Assembly: GCA_902470905.1 (NCBI GenBank)
Contig: CABRIC010000003.1
Coordinates: 1-64,000 of the forward strand
Direction of reading: 5' to 3'
DNA: 64,000 nt
Origin: an uncultured Collinsella sp.
GTDB lineage: Bacteria > Actinomycetota > Coriobacteriia > Coriobacteriales > Coriobacteriaceae
Part shown: piece after piece, positions 26,106 through 33,857 of the stretch
Layout: the number at the start of each line of letters is the position of its first letter
Position numbering within the stretch: position 1 is the stretch's first letter
The notes under the pieces: generated by a model
The model's database searches: none
Told to the model about the DNA's origin: nothing
Seen by the model: the letters and a program-made list of their open reading frames with translations, nothing else
Made by a program: the position numbers and the translations under genes

Positions 26106-26843
26106 CTAGGCAAGCGGATTCTTCTTTGCCACGCCATTTGCACGAGGCAATGAAACGGATGCTGAATGACTCTTCTTAAGAACAATAAACTCCCTGTGAC
26201 CCAAGCCTTCAGGCAAATCAATTGCGTCATTCAGAAGCAAAGTGAAGCCGCAAATCTTAGCTGCTGACATGCCGGAAGCAAGCTCCTCATCCGAAGGATT
26301 GCCCTTGGTGATAACAAATAGCCCTCCATCCTTCAGGTACGGAGCCGCATACTCAACAAGAATCGGTAGAGGGGCCAGTGCGCGGGCGGTTACAACGGAG
26401 AACTGCTTCTTATGGCTTCGAGCATATTCTTCAAGACGATCATGAACCGCATGAGCATGTTTCAATCCAAGAGCATGGACAAAGGAATTAACCGCATCAA
26501 CCTTCTTGCCAACAGAGTCAATATAAGTAGCTTTACGATGCGTGGTTATGGTTAATGGAATACCAGGGAAGCCCGCACCTGTTCCCATATCGAGCAAAGC
26601 TCCCTCAGGAGCCTTATTGATATAGGGGAGCAAAACAAGTGAGTCGAGGATATGAAGTACGGCAGCATCTTCTACGTTAAGAATACGGGTGAGATTGGTT
26701 GTCTTATTTGTTTCTAGAACCAAATCCAAATGCTGGATACATTTCCTCAGCTCAATATCAGTTACGCTCAAGGAATATTCTTTGCAATAGGAAGTTAGGC
26801 GACTCAACATCTCGTCAGCCTGCTGATCGGTAAGTACTAACAA
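26106..26843 (-). CDS. rsmG: 16S rRNA m7G527 methyltransferase
   Basis: RsmG (GidB) methylates G527 of 16S rRNA using SAM. Motifs include LVLETNKTTNLTRI, HILDSLVLLPYI, the SAM loop LLDMGTGAGFPGIPL and VTARALAPLPILVEYAAPYL. I use a TTG at 26843 because AAAGGAG lies 7-8 bases ahead and the resulting 245 residues fit the family; an in-frame TTG at 26891 lies in the upstream terminator. The start is less certain than the identity. It is separated from jag by that terminator. Confidence 0.93.
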   Translation of the reverse strand: MLVLTDQQADEMLSRLTSYCKEYSLSVTDIELRKCIQHLDLVLETNKTTNLTRILNVEDAAVLHILDSLVLLPYINKAPEGALLDMGTGAGFPGIPLTITTHRKATYIDSVGKKVDAVNSFVHALGLKHAHAVHDRLEEYARSHKKQFSVVTARALAPLPILVEYAAPYLKDGGLFVITKGNPSDEELASGMSAAKICGFTLLLNDAIDLPEGLGHREFIVLKKSHSASVSLPRANGVAKKNPLA

Positions 26844-26888
26844 CGAAAGCTCCTTTCTGACAAAAATCAGCGTATCGAGAACTTTTGA

Positions 26889-26919
26889 CAAAAAAAGGGG
26901 ACGTGGAAACCACGTCCCC
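26889..26919 (-). terminator. Terminator between jag and rsmG
   Basis: A 10-bp stem GGGGACGTGG / CCACGTCCCC with loop AAA is followed by TTTTTTT on the minus strand. It ends the rpmH-to-jag transcript. Confidence 0.92.
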
Positions 26920-26939
26920 CTAGCATAAGCTCGAGTAGA

Positions 26940-27509
26940 CTATCGAGCAACAATCACCACATGGCGATCAGGGTCAGAACCCTCAGAATGAGTATCGACT
27001 GCATCGTTGCCACGAAGTGCAATGTGAACCAGTCGGCGCTCGTAGGCATTCATGGGCGGAAGCGAAACACTCTTATGAGTGCGGATGGCACGCTCGGCAG
27101 CAGACTGAGCCATGGAGGCGACCTTATCCTGACGGCGACTCTTGTATCCCTCGACGTCCACTACAACCGGATACCTAAAGCCAAGCTTGCGGCTCACCAG
27201 CAAAGAGAACATAACCTGAAGAGCATCAAGAGTGCGACCATGACGGCCAATGAGAACAGCAAGGTCGGGAGCCGTTATATCCAAAATCAGCTCACCCTCG
27301 TCGCCCTCATACTCATCGATAGGAGAGTTGGCGGCATCGAAGTGCGAAAGGATGGAACGCAGGATGGAAATCGCAACATCGGCAATGGTGTCGAGCTCCT
27401 CATCGGTCAGCTCTTCACCAGCCTTGTAGCGCTGTGCAATCTCGGGATAATCGCCCGCGACCTGCGGGGCAACCTCCTCAAGCATATCCTCGATGATCTC
27501 TTCAGACAT
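26940..27509 (-). CDS. jag: RNA-binding protein Jag/KhpB
   Basis: A 189-residue RNA-binding protein with an acidic N-terminal region, a KH domain (ITAPDLAVLIGRHGRTLDALQ) and a C-terminal R3H domain (PPMNAYERRLVHIALRG). The family partners with KhpA and influences cell division and envelope genes in Gram-positives. The ATG at 27509 has GGAG 6 bases upstream; the TTG four codons earlier overlaps that site. Position after yidC is the usual origin-region arrangement. Confidence 0.93.
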   Translation of the reverse strand: MSEEIIEDMLEEVAPQVAGDYPEIAQRYKAGEELTDEELDTIADVAISILRSILSHFDAANSPIDEYEGDEGELILDITAPDLAVLIGRHGRTLDALQVMFSLLVSRKLGFRYPVVVDVEGYKSRRQDKVASMAQSAAERAIRTHKSVSLPPMNAYERRLVHIALRGNDAVDTHSEGSDPDRHVVIVAR

Positions 27510-27524
27510 AACGTACTCCAAAAG

Positions 27525-27536
27525 TTAGGTACCTAA
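27525..27536. repeat. TTAGGTACCTAA palindrome, copy 2
   Basis: A perfect 12-bp palindrome in the yidC-jag gap, 16 bases before the jag start. It is identical to 24021-24032. Confidence 0.5.
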
Positions 27537-27553
27537 ATAAGATTGATATCCCA

Positions 27554-28324
27554 CTACTTCTTCTTGTGCGGGCGCGGCTTCTTCTCGCGACGAGTGACCT
27601 CAACCTGCAGCGGAGCGTTCTTAAGACGCTCCTCCTCATCGGCCTTTGCCTTGTCGATGACCTTCTGCGTCACAAAAATCTGCTGGATAACCTGCCAAGC
27701 AGACGAGACGTCGTAGTACAGCAGAACACCAACGGGAAGGCTCCAGCCCATCCAAAGCATCATGACCGTCATGACAACGGCCATCATACGCATGCTCTGA
27801 GCCTGCTGGCCGGTCTGGTTGCGCGACATATAGAGCTGCGGAATCAGGGTCAGGACGGCAAACAGGATCAGGCAAACCAGCGCAGGCAGTGCAACCATAA
27901 AGCCATCGGCAAAGGAAGCGCTCGGCGTGGTGGTCAGGTCGGGCAGGATGTTGAAGAACGAGAACGTGCCGTCGTTAAAGTACTGCGGCAGGTTGCGCAG
28001 CAATGTAAACAGGGCGAACAGGATAGGCATCTGAATCAGCAGCGGCAGACAGCCAGCCATGGGGTTGAACTTGTTCTCGCTGTAGAACTTCTGCATCTCC
28101 TCGGCCTGACGCTGGGGATCGTCGGCATAGCGCTCCTGGATCTCGAGCATCTTGGGCTGCAGCACCTGCATGCGAGCCGTCGACTTGGTCGACTTGAGCA
28201 TGAGCGGCGTCAGCAGCAGACGGATGATGACCACCAGGATGATGATGGACAGGCCCCAGTCGACCGCAAAGGTCTGGATGAGCTTGAGCAGCTCGAAAAG
28301 GATGTTAACGATCCAATCCCACAT
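27554..28324 (-). CDS. yidC: Membrane protein insertase YidC
   Basis: Inserts and folds membrane proteins, with or without the Sec translocon. The 256 residues carry five hydrophobic segments; the conserved first cytoplasmic loop (MLKSTKSTARMQVLQPKMLEIQERY) and KFNPMAGCLPLLIQMPILFALF are typical. The C-terminal tail is basic (RREKKPRPHKKK), which may bind ribosomes. No lipobox is present, unlike Bacillus SpoIIIJ. GGAGG precedes the ATG. Confidence 0.95.
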   Translation of the reverse strand: MWDWIVNILFELLKLIQTFAVDWGLSIIILVVIIRLLLTPLMLKSTKSTARMQVLQPKMLEIQERYADDPQRQAEEMQKFYSENKFNPMAGCLPLLIQMPILFALFTLLRNLPQYFNDGTFSFFNILPDLTTTPSASFADGFMVALPALVCLILFAVLTLIPQLYMSRNQTGQQAQSMRMMAVVMTVMMLWMGWSLPVGVLLYYDVSSAWQVIQQIFVTQKVIDKAKADEEERLKNAPLQVEVTRREKKPRPHKKK

Positions 28325-28353
28325 GTAAATTTTCCTCCGATAGCGAGTGCCCG

Positions 28354-28578
28354 CTAAGGCACAGGGTCATAACCGCCGACGTGCAGGGGATTGCAGCGAG
28401 CGATGCGTCTCACGGCAAGCCAGCAGCCTCTCAAAACACCGTACTTCTCAATCGCCTGAACGGCATATTGCGAGCACGTTGGGTAATAAATGCAGGCGTC
28501 AGGTAATAAGGGCGAAATAACCTGTTGATATATGCGAATAGGAGCGATGGCAACACGTCGCAAAACGTGATTGCTCAT
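28354..28578 (-). CDS. yidD: Membrane protein insertion efficiency factor YidD
   Basis: A 74-residue protein with the family pattern IRIYQQVISPLLPDACIYYPTC and SQYAVQAIEKYGVLRG, and two conserved Cys. It is thought to assist YidC-dependent insertion. Its ATG overlaps the rnpA stop (ATGA). Confidence 0.95.
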   Translation of the reverse strand: MSNHVLRRVAIAPIRIYQQVISPLLPDACIYYPTCSQYAVQAIEKYGVLRGCWLAVRRIARCNPLHVGGYDPVP

Positions 28579-28913
28579 CGCTCCTCCCCGGCAACGCCGG
28601 CGCGTTTCATAAGCGAACGCAATGCCTTGTCCATCTCCTGCGGCGAGGAGATCCTCGTCTTGGGAGTCGCGAACAAGATGATGTCATAACCCGCAACGGG
28701 AAATCCGCAGCTGCGGGCGGCCTCGCGCATCACACGCTTAGATCGGTTGCGCACGACGGCACAACCGAGCCGTTTAGCACCAACGAAGGCGACCCTTCCG
28801 GAGTCGCCTTCGCCAACCGATTCACATATGGTCATTCGAATCAGAGGGTGATTGAAACGACGCCCCTGACTGAACACATGCTCGAAATCTTGCCGAGACT
28901 TAATAGTCTTCAT
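28575..28913 (-). CDS. rnpA: Ribonuclease P protein component
   Basis: Protein subunit of RNase P, which trims the 5' leaders of tRNAs. The 112 residues include the Phe/His N-terminal segment (SRQDFEHVFSQGRRF) and the RNA-binding motif GCAVVRNRSKRVMREAAR. It lies between rpmH and yidD in the standard operon order. Confidence 0.96.
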   Translation of the reverse strand: MKTIKSRQDFEHVFSQGRRFNHPLIRMTICESVGEGDSGRVAFVGAKRLGCAVVRNRSKRVMREAARSCGFPVAGYDIILFATPKTRISSPQEMDKALRSLMKRAGVAGEER

Positions 28914-28933
28914 GCGAGATGTGTGTATCGCTG

Positions 28934-29068
28934 CTAGACAGTGAGACGCTTGCGGCCCTTGGCGCGGCGACGGGCGAGCACGGCACGACCACCCTTGGTG
29001 GCCATACGGGCACGGAAGCCATGGGTCTTGGCACGCTTACGCTTATTAGGCTGATACGTACGCTTCAT
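28934..29068 (-). CDS. rpmH: 50S ribosomal protein L34
   Basis: A 44-residue, very basic protein matching L34 throughout (MKRTYQPNKRKRAKTHGF, GGRAVLARRRAKGRKRL). The ATG at 29068 has GGAGG upstream. It is the origin-proximal gene of the leftward operon. Confidence 0.98.
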   Translation of the reverse strand: MKRTYQPNKRKRAKTHGFRARMATKGGRAVLARRRAKGRKRLTV

Positions 29069-29128
29069 CTTAAGTTCCTCCTGCTGCATTTCGAGTGTCC
29101 GCGGGAGCGCGGACGCAGATATAGACAC

Positions 29129-29413
29129 GTGAGCTTGAAGATTGTAGGGAAATCAATGTTCAAATGTCAAGAAATCAAAGGTAAAAGGTCGCGCAGTTCA
29201 CACGGTTCCCCCATAAGCCCAACTGAAATTTGCGGGGTACGGCAACTTTTCACGATATTTCATCGAGTTTTCAACAGGTCATGTTGGCAATGTTGAGAAC
29301 TTTTCACCCGTTTTCCAAAGTTTTCAACAAGTTTTGAAAAGTTGTCGAAAGATGAGAAACGTTGCACGGTGAGCTACTATTTGTTCGAAACCTTTTGAAA
29401 GATTGCGAGCGGC
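29129..29413. other. Origin region, left part (oriC candidate)
   Basis: A gene-free stretch between the divergent rpmH operon and the rightward dnaA cluster. Repeated 9-mers related to the DnaA box lie at 29268-29276 and 29321-29329 (TTTTCAACA) and 29291-29299 (TGTTGAGAA, the reverse form). Related half-repeats (TTTTGAAAA, TTGTCGAAA) lie between 29331 and 29401. Each nonamer differs from TTATCCACA at two or three positions. The strand-bias switch occurs here. Confidence 0.7.
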
Positions 29414-30766
29414 ATGTCTGACGACTTTTACACCATGGTCGATTCCGGAGACCCGGCACCCGACAACGAGCACATCACCGGCGTGCGCGAAGAGCGTGCG
29501 GAAGGCGAGCAGACGACCACGCAGGCGCCAAAAGCCATGTACGCCGCGCGCATCGCCGTCTATGACGACATGCTGTCGACACCGCGGGTGATCGTCATTG
29601 ATCCGCAAGATGTCCGCACGTATTTGGAAGAGACGACCAACACCGTCTACCAGTGCATGAAAGAACAAGGTGGCCATATCTCGCTCATGGTCATCCGCGA
29701 GATTGTCGAAAACTTTATCCACGCACACTTTGCCGAGCCCATCATCTCGATTCTGGACGGCGGAGACACCATCCGCTTTGCTGACCAAGGACCCGGCATC
29801 GACGACAAGGAACGCGCTTTCGACTTTGGCGTTACCAGTGCAAACAGCAAGATGAAGCGCTATATCCGTGGAACCGGAGCAGGGTTTCCCATGGTGCAGG
29901 AGTATTTGGAAAACGCCGGCGGTGCCGTATCCATCGAGGACAACATGGGTAGCGGTACCGTGGTTACGGTAAGCCTGGACCCTAAACGCGTGCAGGAAAT
30001 CGAGCGCGCCGGTGGACGCGGTGCTGCCGTGCGGCCCGAGACGGAGCAGCCCACATATCCCCTGCCGGGAGCTTTTGCGCAGCAGCCCGTGGCAACGCAG
30101 CAGATGCAGCCCCCCGTGAGGCAGATGCAGCAGCCCGGAATGCTTCCCACACAAGAGCCCCAGGCGACATCGATGTCGATGCCGCCAAACATGCCAGAGG
30201 CCGTGCCGCGGGCGGATCAGGATGCAGCAGCAATGCAGCAGGCGACGGGCGCACCGGGTGGCCAGCAAATGGGCTATCAGCCGTACCAACAGGGATATCC
30301 ATATCAGCAGATGCCGCCACTGGGGTACGGCCAGCAGTTCCCGCAGCAGTACCAGCAAGGATATCAGCAGCCGTACCAGCAGATGCCGCAGCAGCAGTAC
30401 AACCCCTGGGCCCAGCAGATGCCTCCGCAGCCTTACCAACAGTGGCCTCAAAGTTTTCAACAGCAAATGCCACCGATGCAGAGTTCTCAACAACCAGCAG
30501 CTCAAATGATGTATCCTAATGCAGCAAATCAGCATGCGCAGCCACAACCGGACGTGTTCGTAAGCGATCGCGGCAACGCCGCGCTGGGCTATCTGGCGCA
30601 AAATCAAGCGTGCGGCGCAACCGATCTTGCGAGGGCGTTTGGAAACTCGGCCCCCACTTGGTCACGCACGCTCAATGACTTGGCGCAGGCCGGCTTGGTC
30701 ATCAAGCATGGCCAGAAATACCATCTGACCGAACTCGGCGCCGCTCGCGTGCGAGCTCAGAGCTAA
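29414..30766 (+). CDS. GHKL-ATPase / Gln-rich / winged-helix protein at the origin
   Basis: A 450-residue protein of unusual layout. Residues about 45-190 form a GHKL (HATPase_c) fold: N-box REIVENFIHAHF (Glu99, Asn100), G1 box DQGPGID (124-130) and G2 GTGAGFPMV (153-161), as in anti-sigma kinases, MutL and histidine kinases. No HisKA or HAMP is present. Residues about 205-395 are a Gln/Pro/Met/Tyr-rich low-complexity linker, and the last 55 residues (ALGYLAQNQACGATDLARAFG...WSRTLNDLAQAGLVIKHGQKY) look like a winged helix. It sits directly ahead of dnaA, 16 bases apart, probably co-transcribed. A role in controlling initiation is inference. Confidence 0.8.
   Translation: MSDDFYTMVDSGDPAPDNEHITGVREERAEGEQTTTQAPKAMYAARIAVYDDMLSTPRVIVIDPQDVRTYLEETTNTVYQCMKEQGGHISLMVIREIVENFIHAHFAEPIISILDGGDTIRFADQGPGIDDKERAFDFGVTSANSKMKRYIRGTGAGFPMVQEYLENAGGAVSIEDNMGSGTVVTVSLDPKRVQEIERAGGRGAAVRPETEQPTYPLPGAFAQQPVATQQMQPPVRQMQQPGMLPTQEPQATSMSMPPNMPEAVPRADQDAAAMQQATGAPGGQQMGYQPYQQGYPYQQMPPLGYGQQFPQQYQQGYQQPYQQMPQQQYNPWAQQMPPQPYQQWPQSFQQQMPPMQSSQQPAAQMMYPNAANQHAQPQPDVFVSDRGNAALGYLAQNQACGATDLARAFGNSAPTWSRTLNDLAQAGLVIKHGQKYHLTELGAARVRAQS
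30454..30492 (+). promoter_or_regulatory. DnaA-box-like pair inside the ATPase gene
   Basis: TTTTCAACA (30454-30462) and TTCTCAACA (30484-30492) recur in the Gln-rich coding region, 30 bp apart, matching the nonamers of the intergenic origin candidate. Confidence 0.4.
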
Positions 30767-30781
30767 AGAACGGGAGAGACA

Positions 30782-32506
30782 GTGGACGAGGAAGCAAGCA
30801 TCATCCTGGGGGATGCCATCGCCTTTTGCCAGCGCGACGGCCAAGATGCACGCCTCATCAACATGCTGGGGCAATCGCGGGCCATAAGCCTGACCGAAGA
30901 TACGCTCACGATCGAGGCCCCCTCGCGCTTTGCCATCGCGCAGCTCAAAAAGCATCAGCCGACTATTGAGGCCTATCTGGAAGAAATCGCCTTTGCACCG
31001 ATCGCGCTCGACATCGTGGCACCGCAAGGCGCCGCAACGGAATCCGCTGCCGCGACGGCGCCCGCCACGGCTCCCGCCGCTTCCCCGGCGGCACCGACCT
31101 CCGCAGGCGACGTGCCGACAATCGAGCACCAGCACAGCGATGTTTCCCGTGAAACCATGGCACCGTTGCCAACCGCGGCAGCGACGTCAACGAACGCGCC
31201 CGTCACGCACATGCCCATCGCTCACGACGCAGCGGCGGGCGCGGATTCGGGCATTGCAATCAAGAACACGCTCTCGGCCGATGATTTTCGTCGCATGATG
31301 AACCAGATGAAGGGCGGAGCGCCGACTAAATCCACGCAAGCTGCGACCCCCGCCTCACCCGTGCCAGCACCGACCGTGCCGGCCGAGCAGAATACGGATG
31401 GAGCCCCGCTCGCCGCGAACTCAAAATTTACCTTTGAGAACTTTGTCTACGGCCCCGAGAACAGCCATGCTTATCGCTCGGCACTCAAGTTTGCCGCCCT
31501 CGCGGACGAGCGCGGCACATGCACATCACTGTTCATCTACGGCAAATCGGGCCTGGGCAAGACGCACCTGCTGCTTGCCATTAAAAACGAGCTCGCCGAG
31601 AAGTCGCCCGAGATCAAGGTCAAGTATGCCAACTCCCAGGCATATCTGGACGACCTGATGACCGAGTTCGACCGTCAAAAGAAGAGCAACGCTCCCATCA
31701 TGCAGGCGTACCACGGCGTGGACGTGCTCATCATCGATGACATCCAAAACATCATCGGCAAGCGCGCGAGCGTGGACTACTTTTTCCAGCTCATGGACGA
31801 GTTCATCCGCAACAACAAGAAGGTCGTCATCGCGGCAGACCGCGCCCCCAAGGACCTGAGCATGGACGAGCGTCTGACCAGCCGCTTCAACGCCGGCATG
31901 CTCTGCCTGGTCGCAGAACCCAGCTACGAGATGAAATACAAGATCTTGCAGCGCTATTACGAGAACACCATCGTCGCCGCTCCCGAGGCAGGCGACGACT
32001 CGCTGCTGGCGGCCTATGGGGGCGACGGCGGACACCTGACCGACGAGCACTTTAAACACATGGCAGAGGTGTCGGGCACCAACATCCGCGAACTCGAGAG
32101 TTTCTGCGAGCGCTGCGCCGGCGAGGCAGGCGACCGCGAGCGCGAGGGCGGGGAGCTCACCTTTGACGATATCGACGCCATCGCCAGCCAGTACTTCGAC
32201 ACATCGGCCAAAAAAATCAACGTGCAAACGGTTCAGTCCGTCATCGAAGAGCAGTACGGCGTGACGCACGAGGAGCTCATCGGCCCACGTCGCAACGCCA
32301 ATATCGCCAAAGCACGCCATATCGCTATCTACCTGGCCATCGAGATGTGCGAGATGACGACCACGGCGGTGGGCGCCGAATTTGGCAACCGCAACCACTC
32401 AACCGTCAGCACGAGCTACAAAAAGGTCCAGAAGATGATCCAGGAAGACCGCACTGTCACCGAAGACCTCAAGTCGCTGCGCGATAAAATTACACTGCGC
32501 TCGTAG
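30782..32506 (+). CDS. dnaA: Chromosomal replication initiator DnaA
   Basis: AAA+ initiator that binds DnaA boxes and melts oriC. The 574-residue protein is longer than most DnaA because of an Ala/Pro/Thr-rich linker (about residues 85-215) between domain I and the ATPase. The ATPase starts at FTFENFVYGPENSHAY, with Walker A GKSGLGKTHLLLA and Walker B VLIIDDIQNI. The DNA-binding domain ends in ATTAVGAEF-type helix-turn-helix sequence (TTTAVGAEFGNRNHSTV). GTG start at 30782 after GGGAG. It is followed by dnaN with a 238-base gap that also holds DnaA-box-like repeats. Confidence 0.97.
   Translation: MDEEASIILGDAIAFCQRDGQDARLINMLGQSRAISLTEDTLTIEAPSRFAIAQLKKHQPTIEAYLEEIAFAPIALDIVAPQGAATESAAATAPATAPAASPAAPTSAGDVPTIEHQHSDVSRETMAPLPTAAATSTNAPVTHMPIAHDAAAGADSGIAIKNTLSADDFRRMMNQMKGGAPTKSTQAATPASPVPAPTVPAEQNTDGAPLAANSKFTFENFVYGPENSHAYRSALKFAALADERGTCTSLFIYGKSGLGKTHLLLAIKNELAEKSPEIKVKYANSQAYLDDLMTEFDRQKKSNAPIMQAYHGVDVLIIDDIQNIIGKRASVDYFFQLMDEFIRNNKKVVIAADRAPKDLSMDERLTSRFNAGMLCLVAEPSYEMKYKILQRYYENTIVAAPEAGDDSLLAAYGGDGGHLTDEHFKHMAEVSGTNIRELESFCERCAGEAGDREREGGELTFDDIDAIASQYFDTSAKKINVQTVQSVIEEQYGVTHEELIGPRRNANIAKARHIAIYLAIEMCEMTTTAVGAEFGNRNHSTVSTSYKKVQKMIQEDRTVTEDLKSLRDKITLRS
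31141..31156. promoter_or_regulatory. Degenerate parS-like site inside dnaA
   Basis: TGTTTCCCGTGAAACC matches parS at 14 of 16 positions. It lies in the segment encoding the disordered DnaA linker (DVSRETMA). Confidence 0.45.
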
Positions 32507-32744
32507 GGAAATAGAGACACCTGTTGAAAACTTGTCGAAACCACGGGCATAAGGTGTTTAAAACCCAACCCGCGGTGATGAAAAGTTTTGCGCAGGTTTT
32601 GAACGTGGAAAACCACCCCCGTTGCACACAGGTTGCTGTCGATTCTCTTTCTGGGTCTGACCTGCGTCTTTGGGAGTAATCAACAGTTTCGTCAGTGCTA
32701 TTACTATTATTAAGATATTTATATCTATAGAAAGGTATTAAAAG
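32507..32744. other. dnaA-dnaN spacer, right part of the origin candidate
   Basis: A 238-base gap. TGTTGAAAA (32522-32530) is the reverse form of the TTTTCAACA repeat, next to TTGTCGAAA, AAAGTTTTG and AGGTTTTGAA variants up to 32605. An AT-rich run (32698-32740, TATTACTATTATTAAG) precedes dnaN and could be an unwinding element or the dnaN promoter. Confidence 0.55.
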
Positions 32745-33848
32745 ATGAAGTTCACCGTCAGCCAGAGCTCGCTCACACAAGCCATCGGCGTCGTTATGAA
32801 GGGTGTCGCTTCGGCATCCACCCTTCCCATCCTGTCGGGCGTGCTCGTCAAGGCGCAAGACGGTATCTTGGAATTCCAGACCTCTAACTACACCATCTCG
32901 ATCCGTCATCGCATCGCGGCGCATGTCGAAGAAGAGGGCGAGATGGTTATCCCCTGTAAGATGCTCTCCAATATCACCAAGACCCTCCCCGATGCCCCGG
33001 TCACCTTTGAGCTGTCCGAGCGCCAGGTGCTGATTGGTTGTGAGAAGAGCTCTTTCCGCCTGAACACGCTCGATGCCAATGACTTCCCCGAGTTTCCGGC
33101 CTATGCCATCGAGAGCGCCGTGGAACTGCCGACCGATATCTTGTCCGAGATGGTCGGCCGCGTGTGGCGCGTCACCTCGACCGACAAGGCCCGCCCCATC
33201 CTGGGTGGCGTGCACATGAAGGTCGAGAACAACACCGTGCGCCTGGTGGCGACCGATTCCTTCCGCTTGGCCGTGTGCGATACGCAGGTCGAGACCTCGA
33301 CCCTCGAAGGTTCCTTTGAGCTCAACGTTCCGGCCGACGCCTTCAACGACGCGCTGAACATCATGGCCAGCCAGGCGACCATCATGATCGGGGCTACCGA
33401 CACCCAGGTCGTCTTTGAGGCCGGCAACACCACCTACGTGTCGCGCCGCATCGAGGGCGTGTACCCCAACTACAAGCAGCTCATCCCCGATTCGTGCGTG
33501 ACGAGCGTCAAGATCGATGTCGCCGCCTTTAACGCCGCCCTCAAGCGCGTGGCCGTTATCGCGAGCGCCAACCCCGCCGTCAAGTTCGAGATCGATGTCG
33601 AGAACGGGCAGATGGGCCTGTCCTCCATTTCCAATGACCAGGACCTTGCTCAGGAGACGATCGATGTCGAGGCCGAGGGCGAGTCGGGTACCATCGCCTT
33701 CAACTACCACTACATCTTCGGCTGCCTCAATGCCCTGTCCAAGGAGAAGGAGATCACGCTGGAGCTCAAGAGCTACTCGCAGGCAGGCATCTTCAAGTCC
33801 TACGACAAGATCAACTACCTGTACCTGGTCATGCCGGTCCGCATCTAG
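32745..33848 (+). CDS. dnaN: DNA polymerase III beta subunit (sliding clamp)
   Basis: Ring-shaped processivity clamp. The 367 residues have the expected three-domain layout starting MKFTVSQSSLTQAIGVVMKGV and ending YLVMPVRI, the conserved clamp C-terminus. RPILGGVHMKVENNTVRLVATDSFRLAV is a recognisable domain-II segment. It follows dnaA and precedes recF by 9 bases. Confidence 0.97.
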   Translation: MKFTVSQSSLTQAIGVVMKGVASASTLPILSGVLVKAQDGILEFQTSNYTISIRHRIAAHVEEEGEMVIPCKMLSNITKTLPDAPVTFELSERQVLIGCEKSSFRLNTLDANDFPEFPAYAIESAVELPTDILSEMVGRVWRVTSTDKARPILGGVHMKVENNTVRLVATDSFRLAVCDTQVETSTLEGSFELNVPADAFNDALNIMASQATIMIGATDTQVVFEAGNTTYVSRRIEGVYPNYKQLIPDSCVTSVKIDVAAFNAALKRVAVIASANPAVKFEIDVENGQMGLSSISNDQDLAQETIDVEAEGESGTIAFNYHYIFGCLNALSKEKEITLELKSYSQAGIFKSYDKINYLYLVMPVRI

Positions 33849-33857
33849 CGCTGCGCC

